The notes below the pieces were generated by a model, which did no database searches, was not told the origin of the DNA, and was given only the letters and a program-made list of their open reading frames with translations. A stretch of 5,809 bases of DNA. Source: a bacterium (GTDB taxonomy: Bacteria; Krumholzibacteriota; Krumholzibacteriia; Krumholzibacteriales; Krumholzibacteriaceae). Numbering within the stretch: position 1 is the stretch's first letter; every line of letters begins with the position of its first letter. The stretch covers positions 1 to 5,809 of the forward strand of contig JAFNGP010000195.1 in assembly GCA_017885175.1 (NCBI GenBank), given 5' to 3'. Positions 1-5,078 of the stretch are shown here, one piece after another. The translations under genes were made by a program, and so were the position numbers.

Positions 1-1061
1 GGAGAATACCACTGCAGCGTCATCCCGAGCTTTTCGGCGGTCTCGCATGCCGCGACGAGCGTCGCCTTGAGCTCCGCGTCGCCGAGCCCGTTCTCTTTCT
101 TGTGCTCGACGCCGTGCCCGCTGCAGATCAGCGTGTTGCAGGCGACGTTCTTAATGCCGAGGCCGTGCAGCCACTTGATCGTCTCGCCGAATGAAGCCGC
201 GTTGGTCCTCGTGAGGGTGGTATTGGTCACGACCTGCAGCCCCACACTCAGCCCTTTTTTGATGCCCGCAACCGTTTCGGCGTGAGAGCCTTCTGCGCAC
301 GTTATCCGGTCATGTATCTTCGGATCGAAAGATTCGACGGTAACCTGCACATAGTCGAGACTCGCGTCGCGCAGAGGCTGCGCGAGATCCAGGAGCTTCG
401 TGCCGTTCGTGACAAGTCCGGTGACGAACTCGTCGGCCTGGCCCACGAGCTCCACGATATCGTCGCGCATCGTCGGCTCTCCGCCGGTGAACACGACCTG
501 CGGAATCCCCGCTTTCCATAGTACCTCGAATACCTTGACCCATTCCGCCGCGCTCAGCTCCCGGTCGACTTTTCGATCGCCGACGTAGCACTTCGGGCAT
601 GCCAGATTGCATCGATAGGTGACGGCCAGATCCATGCGAGCCGGCGCGAGCCAATCTCCGTATTTCAGCTCTTTCGGATCGAGGCCCGCCTCCACCGGAC
701 AGGCGCCGTTCGCCACGCTCATCAAGGTGCCGAAGATCCTGTTCAGGTCGGCGAGGATTCGCTCGCGCTTAACCTTTCTCCACGGAACGAGTCCCTTCGA
801 GTGCTCCTCGGCCACTTTGCCCACGACGTAATCGATCACCGCCCGGGACTCGTCTCCATCTCCCTGCTGATAGAGCCACATGGCGTCGATGAGATGAGTG
901 ACGAACTCCGCCGCCGTGCGATCGAGAACGATCGGCGGCTGTCGGCCGTCGATCCAGAGAAAATTGTCCTTCGTCGGATCCTTGCGCCGGAGATGAAATC
1001 TGTGGCCGTTTATGGTGGCGTGCAGCACGCCGTCATCCCTGAAATGAGGCTTTCTTTCCAC
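1..1061 (-). CDS. PqqD-like/radical SAM protein, probably SPASM type (3' end beyond left edge)
   Basis: Reading the minus strand from a GTG at 1061 gives 353 uninterrupted residues running off the left edge. Residues about 10-120 resemble a PqqD-like (RRE) leader-binding region: a short beta-rich start, then a V-L-D-R-T-A-A-E-F helix and an 'ID.VV.KV' helix, ending in A-C-P-V-E before the catalytic core. The radical SAM core follows: C151-N-L-A-C155-P-K-C158 (CX3CX2C, the [4Fe-4S]/SAM site), F-T-G-G-E-P-T at 191-197 (SAM binding), and strands 'VTNGT' and 'VQVTVES'. By family knowledge it should reductively cleave SAM in the cytosol to form a 5'-deoxyadenosyl radical. PqqD fusions usually modify peptides, and a Cys-rich SPASM domain would be expected in the missing part. 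The GTG start is chosen because AGGAG lies 6 nt upstream and the first in-frame ATG (M61) would delete half the N-terminal domain. The substrate is unknown and no partner gene is visible on this strand. Radical SAM assignment is secure; the PqqD-like part is inferred from pattern. Confidence 0.93.
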   Translation of the reverse strand, partial: MERKPHFRDDGVLHATINGHRFHLRRKDPTKDNFLWIDGRQPPIVLDRTAAEFVTHLIDAMWLYQQGDGDESRAVIDYVVGKVAEEHSKGLVPWRKVKRERILADLNRIFGTLMSVANGACPVEAGLDPKELKYGDWLAPARMDLAVTYRCNLACPKCYVGDRKVDRELSAAEWVKVFEVLWKAGIPQVVFTGGEPTMRDDIVELVGQADEFVTGLVTNGTKLLDLAQPLRDASLDYVQVTVESFDPKIHDRITCAEGSHAETVAGIKKGLSVGLQVVTNTTLTRTNAASFGETIKWLHGLGIKNVACNTLICSGHGVEHKKENGLGDAELKATLVAACETAEKLGMTLQWYS

Positions 1062-1067
1062 GGTCAG

Positions 1068-1072
1068 CTCCT
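1068..1072 (-). promoter_or_regulatory. Shine-Dalgarno fixing the GTG start of the radical SAM gene
   Basis: Minus-strand AGGAG sits 6 nt before the GTG at 1061-1059. It decides the start, because there is no nearby ATG. Confidence 0.8.
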
Positions 1073-1113
1073 GTCTATGCCGTGCCGTCCATCTATTTCA
1101 TTCGCGTACGGGT

Positions 1114-1141
1114 ATTATATATTGTCCGGGACAGAGTGTAA
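1114..1141 (-). promoter_or_regulatory. Sigma70-like promoter of the radical SAM gene
   Basis: On the minus strand TTACAC (1141-1136) and a perfect TATAAT (1119-1114) are separated by 16 nt. Transcription would start near 1107, giving a leader of about 46 nt before the GTG at 1061. The spacer contains an 11-nt inverted repeat at 1123-1133, a possible operator. The -10 is ideal; the -35 is only fair and the spacer is one base short. Confidence 0.55.
1123..1133. promoter_or_regulatory. Short palindrome between -35 and -10 (possible operator)
   Basis: TGTCCGGGACA is a perfect 5-bp inverted repeat around a central G. It lies wholly inside the 16-bp spacer of the minus-strand promoter, where a bound repressor would block RNA polymerase. 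The half-sites are short, so chance is possible, and no regulator gene is visible here. Confidence 0.3.
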
Positions 1142-1185
1142 CATGGAATTCGCGTCCTTCACCTTCTTCGGCTTCTTTCGGACTA

Positions 1186-1214
1186 TTGACGCGAGGAGTC
1201 ATCTCCATTATCTT
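1186..1214 (+). promoter_or_regulatory. Sigma70-like promoter of the secreted-protein gene at 1288
   Basis: TTGACG (1186-1191) and TATCTT (1209-1214) are exactly 17 nt apart, and transcription is expected near 1221. This gives a leader of about 67 nt ending in a G-rich Shine-Dalgarno (1272-1280). The promoter is divergent from the radical SAM promoter, with predicted start sites about 114 bp apart. It also overlaps the upstream extension of the reading frame, which supports the ATG at 1288 as the true start. Confidence 0.6.
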
Positions 1215-1287
1215 GAAAGTACAGGGGAAGAATGACTCGGATACGCTTTTCGGAGATGTGTGCACGCAGACGGAGGGGGGATCAAGC

Positions 1288-1851
1288 ATGAGATGGCTAG
1301 CGCTGACTTCTCTTGCCCTGATGCTCGCAGCGGGCTCGGCGACAGCCCAGCTTCCGGACGTGGGCTACATGGGCCTGACCTGGGACGAAAACCACTCCCA
1401 GAATTGCATTCTGAGCCCCGAAGGCGGAGTCCAGGAGCACACCATGTACGTATGGGCTCGGCCGAGCAGCAGAGGCATGGGGGGCGTCGCGTTCAGATTG
1501 AATGCCTTCTGCGATAACGGAATCGCCTCGATATCTGAAACATGGAACCCCCTGCTATCCGGGGGGGGTACACTGTATGTTACGCCTACCTATGCTGAGT
1601 ATTCTAAATTATTCAGCTGTCAAATGGATTGGACATGGATCATGAAATATGTGCTTTTGATCTCAAGCGGCGTCGAGAGAACCATCCGGATCGAAGAGCA
1701 CGGCGTCCATAATATGATTGGTATGCGTGGCTGCAACCTCGGGGACCCAATGGAAGCAGCCATCAGAGGGACGGATCTCATTATAGGCGGCCCCTGCACG
1801 ACCGCCGCAACAACTTCGACCTGGGGCGCGATAAAGGGCTTATACAAGTAA
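1288..1851 (+). CDS. Secreted protein of unknown function with C-terminal WGxIK tag
   Basis: This 187-residue protein begins with a clear Sec signal peptide (M-R-W, then a Leu/Ala core) with likely cleavage after A-T-A at residue 20. The ATG at 1288 is preferred over the in-frame one at 1186, because it has a GGAGGGGGG Shine-Dalgarno and puts the signal peptide at the N-terminus. The mature part has five cysteines (40, 75, 111, 149, 170), a 'GYMGL' start and C111-Q-M-D-W-T-W. A Thr/Ala/Ser-rich stretch then leads to the terminal S-T-W-G-A-I-K-G-L-Y-K. I recognise no enzyme motif. I recall similar small secreted proteins from FCB-group candidate phyla but cannot verify this. The middle of the gene (about 1571-1680) is only about 45% GC by hand count, clearly lower than the surroundings, and codons 92-94 form a G8 run. 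The gene is probably transcribed alone; the next gene has its own promoter 20 nt downstream. Role unknown: an envelope or extracellular protein. Confidence 0.85.
   Translation: MRWLALTSLALMLAAGSATAQLPDVGYMGLTWDENHSQNCILSPEGGVQEHTMYVWARPSSRGMGGVAFRLNAFCDNGIASISETWNPLLSGGGTLYVTPTYAEYSKLFSCQMDWTWIMKYVLLISSGVERTIRIEEHGVHNMIGMRGCNLGDPMEAAIRGTDLIIGGPCTTAATTSTWGAIKGLYK
1561..1568 (+). repeat. G8 homopolymer inside a coding region
   Basis: Eight consecutive G residues encode part of a Gly triplet (residues 92-94) of the secreted protein. Gain or loss of one base would truncate the protein or change its frame and remove the C-terminal tag. The tag is intact downstream, so the assembled length gives an open frame. 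Confidence 0.75.
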
Positions 1852-1871
1852 TAGATGCATCCATGACGGTA

Positions 1872-1900
1872 TTGAGCGGCACCGCGCACTATGCTACAAT
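1872..1900 (+). promoter_or_regulatory. Promoter giving a probable leaderless mRNA for the propeller lipoprotein operon
   Basis: TTGAGC (1872-1877) and TACAAT (1895-1900) are exactly 17 nt apart. The -10 ends only 7 nt before the ATG at 1908, so transcription should begin at or within a base or two of that ATG. There is no Shine-Dalgarno before the ATG, which fits. It should drive both the lipoprotein gene and the overlapping nitroreductase gene. Confidence 0.6.
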
Positions 1901-1907
1901 GCGTTAG

Positions 1908-3176
1908 ATGAATCGCCGGACACTCTCCTTCGTATTCTTGGCCGCGGCCGCGGCTTTCTCCTCGTTTCTCGCCGCCGGCTGCGATCGCGCGCCCGAGGGC
2001 TCGTCCGAAAGCATCTGCTGCGACGAGCACGCCGCCCCCGTCTTCCTGCAGTCGAAGATCGACGATGATGACGGGGACGGGAATCCCTACGACGAGAATT
2101 TCCCGACCATCAACGACGAGGACGACGATATCGCCGACCACGCCTGGATCAGGGACGAGAGCGGCGTGTACCATCTCTTCTTCCACACCGAGGGTCACGG
2201 CTCCGGCAGCTACATCGAGCATTACACCTCGACCGACCTCCAGAGCCTGCGCTACGTCGGCGTCGCCCTTCGCCCGAACATGAACGGATGGGATTCGCAC
2301 GGCCTCTGGGCGCCGCACATCGTCAAGAGGGGGGAAACTTATTTCATGTTCTACACGGGAATCGACGGACCCGCGGGCAATCCGGCGACCAGACAGCGGA
2401 TCGGTCTCGCGACGTCGGCCGACCTCATGACCTGGACGCGCAGCCCGGACAACAATTGCCCCGGGACGTCGGGAGACGGCTGCATCTACGAATGCGACGA
2501 ATGCTGGACCGCCTGGGGAGGGCCGTCCGGTTCATACAATCAACAGTGCCGGGATCCGTTCGTCACCTGGGACTCGATCAATCAACGCTGGGTCATGTTC
2601 GCCACGGCGAAGAGTCTCAATCAGTACGGCGTCGTCACGGTCGCATACTCGGGGAATCTCAAGGATTGGACGGGCGCGGGATTCATCGACGCGACCCGCC
2701 GCCTGGATACGGGCGTCGGAGGACAAACGACCGGCGGCCAGGCGGAGAATCCCTTCGTCATGTCGCAGGGCGGCACTCACTATCTTCTTTTCACCGACTG
2801 GCAGGACCCGGAGGATAGCGTGTCCGTCCACAATCCTCGAACGATCGTTCAGTATGCGACGTCATCGACTCTGGCCGCGGACTCTTCGGGGAGCATCGAT
2901 TGGACCTACCGCGGCTACATCCCCGATCCCGGGGTAAACGCGATCGAAGTCATGCGCGTCGACCGCAGCGTCTGGCTCATGTCCCAGAGCATCTCCAATC
3001 AGCGTTCCGGGTATTGGCCCCGCCGCCGTCAATTGCGCCTGAAATGCGTCGTGTGGGGGGATGACTTTACGTTCGGCACGTCGAACGTGAATCTGCGTTG
3101 CGGATTTCCGGGGCGCGCGATCGACCCGATAGCCGTTGAGATCACCGATATCAGCAATCAGGAGGTTCCTCGATGA
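1908..3176 (+). CDS. Lipoprotein with five-bladed beta-propeller of the GH43/GH32 type
   Basis: 422 residues. The N-terminus is a lipoprotein signal with lipobox L-A-A-G-C (Cys25), so the protein should be lipid-anchored in the envelope. Residues 52-74 are strongly acidic and include an EF-hand-like D53-x-D-x-D-G58 loop, suggesting calcium binding. Five propeller repeats follow, at about 75-93 (D-H-A-W then Y-H-L-F-F), 134-151 (L-W-A-P-H-I-V ... Y-F-M-F-Y), 215-234 (R-D-P-F-V ... W-V-M-F-A), 280-298 (E-N-P-F-V ... Y-L-L-F-T) and 345-361. 'S-x-D-L-x-x-W' type linkers lie between blades. In clans GH-F and GH-J the catalytic trio is Asp, Asp, Glu; D77, D216 (in an RDP motif typical of GH32) and E280 occupy matching places. 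It may hydrolyse or bind an extracellular glycan; the substrate cannot be read. A TAG stop lies directly before the ATG, so the start is fixed. No Shine-Dalgarno is seen. The stop overlaps the start of the next gene by 4 nt. Confidence 0.88.
   Translation: MNRRTLSFVFLAAAAAFSSFLAAGCDRAPEGSSESICCDEHAAPVFLQSKIDDDDGDGNPYDENFPTINDEDDDIADHAWIRDESGVYHLFFHTEGHGSGSYIEHYTSTDLQSLRYVGVALRPNMNGWDSHGLWAPHIVKRGETYFMFYTGIDGPAGNPATRQRIGLATSADLMTWTRSPDNNCPGTSGDGCIYECDECWTAWGGPSGSYNQQCRDPFVTWDSINQRWVMFATAKSLNQYGVVTVAYSGNLKDWTGAGFIDATRRLDTGVGGQTTGGQAENPFVMSQGGTHYLLFTDWQDPEDSVSVHNPRTIVQYATSSTLAADSSGSIDWTYRGYIPDPGVNAIEVMRVDRSVWLMSQSISNQRSGYWPRRRQLRLKCVVWGDDFTFGTSNVNLRCGFPGRAIDPIAVEITDISNQEVPR
2061..2099 (+). other. 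Acidic EF-hand-like calcium-loop segment of the lipoprotein
   Basis: Codons 52-64 encode an Asp-rich stretch containing D-x-D-x-D-G at 53-58, the pattern of EF-hand, dockerin and thrombospondin type 3 calcium loops. It lies between the lipid anchor and blade 1. Position 12 of a standard loop would be Asn rather than Glu, so the match is partial. Confidence 0.4.
3160..3165 (+). promoter_or_regulatory. Shine-Dalgarno of the SagB-type nitroreductase gene
   Basis: AGGAGG lies 7 nt before the ATG at 3173, inside the end of the lipoprotein gene. It supports choosing 3173 rather than the in-frame ATG at 3179. Unlike the first gene of the operon, this one has a near-perfect ribosome site. Confidence 0.8.
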
Positions 3177-4204
3177 GAATGCGTGCTGTTGTTTTGGCCC
3201 TTTTCGTTCTCGGGATCGCTTCCGCTTCCCTGGCGCAGGGGTATGACGCTCTCGTGCGGGAGGCCGAAACGAAGCTCATGGCCCAGAAATGGGACGAGGC
3301 GCTCGCCCTGTACGAGCAGGCGTTCAAATCGGGCGAGTTCAGCTACAACGATTTCTACAACGCGGCCTGCGCAGGCGCCCGTCTCGGCAAGCCGGATCTC
3401 GCCTATTCGTACCTGCTCAAGGCGATCGACGCCGGGTTCCTCGAAAGAGATCAGCTGAATCAGGACCCGGATCTCGAGACCCTTCGGAGCGGCGCCCGGT
3501 GGCAGGCCGTCACGGCCGCCCTCCAGCTGAAGCTCGAAGCGATCGAGAAGACGTTTCCGGAAAGCCGTCCGGCCGGGCCCGTGATAGAGCTTCCCGCGCC
3601 GCGCTTCGACGGGACGGTGTCAGTCGAGGCGGCCCTGAAGAACCGGCGGTCGATACGCTCGTACGCTGCGGCCCCCCTGACGCTGGCGGAGGTTTCCCAG
3701 CTCCTCTGGGCAGCCTACGGGATCACGCAAACCCGCGAGAACGCTCCGGCCTTCATCCGCGGCGGCCTTCGAACCGCGCCTTCCGCGGGAGCTCGCTATC
3801 CGCTCGATCTCTATCTCGCCGCGTTCAACGTGACGGGGCTTCCGCCCGGCATCTACTGGTACGATTCGGAGAAGCATCAGCTCATGCGAACCGTCGAAGG
3901 GGACCGGCGCAAGGAAGTGAGCGAGGCCGCCTTCAACCAGGGCATGTTCGAGACAGCGTCCGCGGCGATCATCTATTCGGCGGTGTACGAGCGGTCGATG
4001 GTGAAATACGGCCAGCGCGGCCGCGACCGGTACGTCTGCATGGACCTCGGACATTCGGCCGAGAACGTGTACCTCCAGGCGTACGCCCTCAAGATAGGCA
4101 CGGTCGCCGTCGGCGCGTTCACGGACCTGTGGCTGAAAAAGGCGTGCGGCATGACCCGGCCGGAGGAGCCGCTCTACATCATGCCCTTGGGGAAGGTGGA
4201 GTAG
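3173..4204 (+). CDS. Exported TPR plus SagB-type nitroreductase fusion
   Basis: 343 residues. Residues 1-21 form a Sec signal peptide ending S-L-A before Q-G-Y-D; there is no twin Arg. Residues about 24-125 are TPR-like, including Y-N-A-A-C-A-G-A-R-L-G-K and a terminal GF ... DPDLETLR segment as in 'TPR end-of-group' repeats. Residues about 150-343 form an FMN-dependent nitroreductase domain of the SagB/ThcOx type: R-R-S-I-R-S-Y at 158-164, L-L-W-A-A-Y-G at 177-183, T-A-P-S-A-G-A-R-Y-P at 201-210, G-I-Y-W-Y at 226-230, and a terminal M-P-L-G. By family knowledge the domain binds FMN and performs two-electron oxidations or reductions; SagB members oxidise azolines in peptides. Export is unusual, since FMN enzymes of this fold are mostly cytosolic. 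It is translationally coupled to the propeller lipoprotein gene by an ATGA overlap. The substrate is unknown. The fold is secure; the SagB subtype is likely. Confidence 0.9.
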   Translation: MRMRAVVLALFVLGIASASLAQGYDALVREAETKLMAQKWDEALALYEQAFKSGEFSYNDFYNAACAGARLGKPDLAYSYLLKAIDAGFLERDQLNQDPDLETLRSGARWQAVTAALQLKLEAIEKTFPESRPAGPVIELPAPRFDGTVSVEAALKNRRSIRSYAAAPLTLAEVSQLLWAAYGITQTRENAPAFIRGGLRTAPSAGARYPLDLYLAAFNVTGLPPGIYWYDSEKHQLMRTVEGDRRKEVSEAAFNQGMFETASAAIIYSAVYERSMVKYGQRGRDRYVCMDLGHSAENVYLQAYALKIGTVAVGAFTDLWLKKACGMTRPEEPLYIMPLGKVE

Positions 4205-4240
4205 GGTTCCGACCGGCGCGGCCGGCGCCACGCAGCAATT

Positions 4241-4267
4241 GAGAGGGCGGCCCGGGGCCGCCCTCTC
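4241..4267. terminator. GC-rich hairpin between convergent genes
   Basis: A perfect 11- to 12-bp inverted repeat (GAGAGGGCGGC and its complement, loop CCGGG or CGG) lies 36 nt after the stop at 4204 and 25 nt after the minus-strand stop at 4293. Its placement fits a shared bidirectional terminator. Neither side has a real U-run, so it may stop transcription weakly or mainly protect mRNA 3' ends. A smaller CCGGC-GCG-GCCGG hairpin lies at 4213-4225. Confidence 0.6.
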
Positions 4268-4292
4268 GTCAACGTCATCTCCTCAGCAACCG

Positions 4293-5078
4293 TCAGTCGC
4301 CGAACAGCTGCTTGATGCTTCCCCAGGAGGAAGCCTTGGTTCCGACGCCGTCCCAGACGCTCAGATAGATATCGACGGGATCGATGACCTGATTCGCCAT
4401 CTTCCAGTACGGCGATCCCGAGTTGGGCCAGGGATCGTAGATCAGGTACTGGTCGTCCGCGGGATCGATGGTGTTCATGTCGTTGTAGCCGGCGATGATC
4501 TTGCAGTGCCCCGAGTCGTAGTACAGCTCCACGGGGATCGTCGACTGGTCGCTCGGCCACGTGCCCATGTCGATCCAGAGAACCGGATTATTGTGGTTGA
4601 TCATGCTGATAACCATCGGATGAGTGAGCATGGGATTCTGGCCGCCCTGCGGTCCCCACTGATACGGCCAGACACCCACCGCGTAGCTGAAGGCGGTCTG
4701 GATCTCGGGCTGCTTCATCGGCGTTCCGGCGTACATCCCGAGCCCGTGCGTCTCGAGCATCCCGTTCCCGAGAATCTCGCCGCCGGAGAGCTTCGCGTTG
4801 TCATAGATGTTGTCCTGGTTCGTGAAGGGCACGCCGCGTCCCCAGTGGAGCGCGTACATCGAGCAGGCCGCCGGCGCGCAGTACGTGCCGCAGTGCACGC
4901 AGACGATAGCGTGGTTCCACGCGTGAATCGTGGCGTCGGCCGCCGGGACGCACAGCATATTGGTGTCCTTGTGCTGCCAGACCTGGGTGATCGGCAGGGT
5001 GACCGAGGCGGCGAACGCGCTCGCGGAGAGGCAAGCAGCGAGTGCGATCGCGAGGACAGAGATTAGCAAAGAGCGCAT
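4293..5078 (-). CDS. Exported C39/papain-like cysteine peptidase-like protein with C-terminal WGxIK tag
   Basis: 261 residues. The Sec signal peptide covers residues 1 to about 24 (cleavage near A-F-A-A). The mature protein resembles peptidase C39-like papain-fold domains: a Cys-containing helix C67-A-P-A-A followed by ALHWG and a Q-D-N-I-Y segment, then 'NPVLWIDMG', S-G-H191-C-K-I-I-A-G-Y, and Y-L-I-Y-D215-P-W-P. Cys67, His191 and Asp215 would form the catalytic triad. A second, similar motif C43-V-P-A-A lies 24 residues before, with Gln32 and Gln35 nearby, so which Cys is the nucleophile is uncertain. C60, C63 and C72 add to a cysteine cluster. The C-terminus is S-S-W-G-S-I-K-Q-L-F-G-D, matching that of the secreted protein at 1288. 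It may cleave or cross-link an extracytoplasmic peptide or protein; loss of activity and a binding role are also possible. The start has a GGAGGTGG Shine-Dalgarno at 5093-5086. It is apparently a single-gene unit with its own strong promoter and a long leader. Confidence 0.85.
   Translation of the reverse strand: MRSLLISVLAIALAACLSASAFAASVTLPITQVWQHKDTNMLCVPAADATIHAWNHAIVCVHCGTYCAPAACSMYALHWGRGVPFTNQDNIYDNAKLSGGEILGNGMLETHGLGMYAGTPMKQPEIQTAFSYAVGVWPYQWGPQGGQNPMLTHPMVISMINHNNPVLWIDMGTWPSDQSTIPVELYYDSGHCKIIAGYNDMNTIDPADDQYLIYDPWPNSGSPYWKMANQVIDPVDIYLSVWDGVGTKASSWGSIKQLFGD

Noticed and set aside
310..654. 114-codon minus-strand frame, Arg-rich
   Set aside because: It is an alternative frame within the radical SAM core; the other minus frame there carries CX3CX2C and GGE motifs.
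801..1235. 144-codon plus-strand frame across the start of the radical SAM gene
   Set aside because: It lies antisense to a well-supported radical SAM gene, has no family motif, and runs through both divergent promoters.
1186..1287. Upstream ATG at 1186 as start of the secreted protein
   Set aside because: It would bury the signal peptide 34 residues inside, and it coincides with the predicted -35 element. The ATG at 1288 has a Shine-Dalgarno.
1852..1907. Terminator after the secreted-protein gene
   Set aside because: No stable hairpin or U-run was found in these 56 bases; readthrough into the next operon is possible.
1940..1960. GCGGCC palindromic run near the start of the lipoprotein gene
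   Set aside because: It is explained by consecutive Ala codons in the signal peptide of a GC-rich gene.
1620..2318. 232-codon minus-strand frame
   Set aside because: It overlaps two genes that have export signals and clear motifs on the plus strand, and has no recognisable domain itself.
4213..4225. Second small hairpin CCGGC-GCG-GCCGG after the nitroreductase gene
   Set aside because: Five base pairs of pure GC without a U-run are common in such sequence; it is mentioned only alongside the larger hairpin.
3289..4242. 317-codon plus-strand frame in the nitroreductase region
   Set aside because: It is an out-of-frame shadow with low-complexity Arg/Gly/Pro content; the correct frame carries signal peptide, TPR and nitroreductase motifs.
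4239..5066. 275-codon plus-strand frame
   Set aside because: It is antisense to the C39-like gene. Its composition is Arg/Val/His-rich, typical of a GC-rich shadow, without signal peptide or motif.
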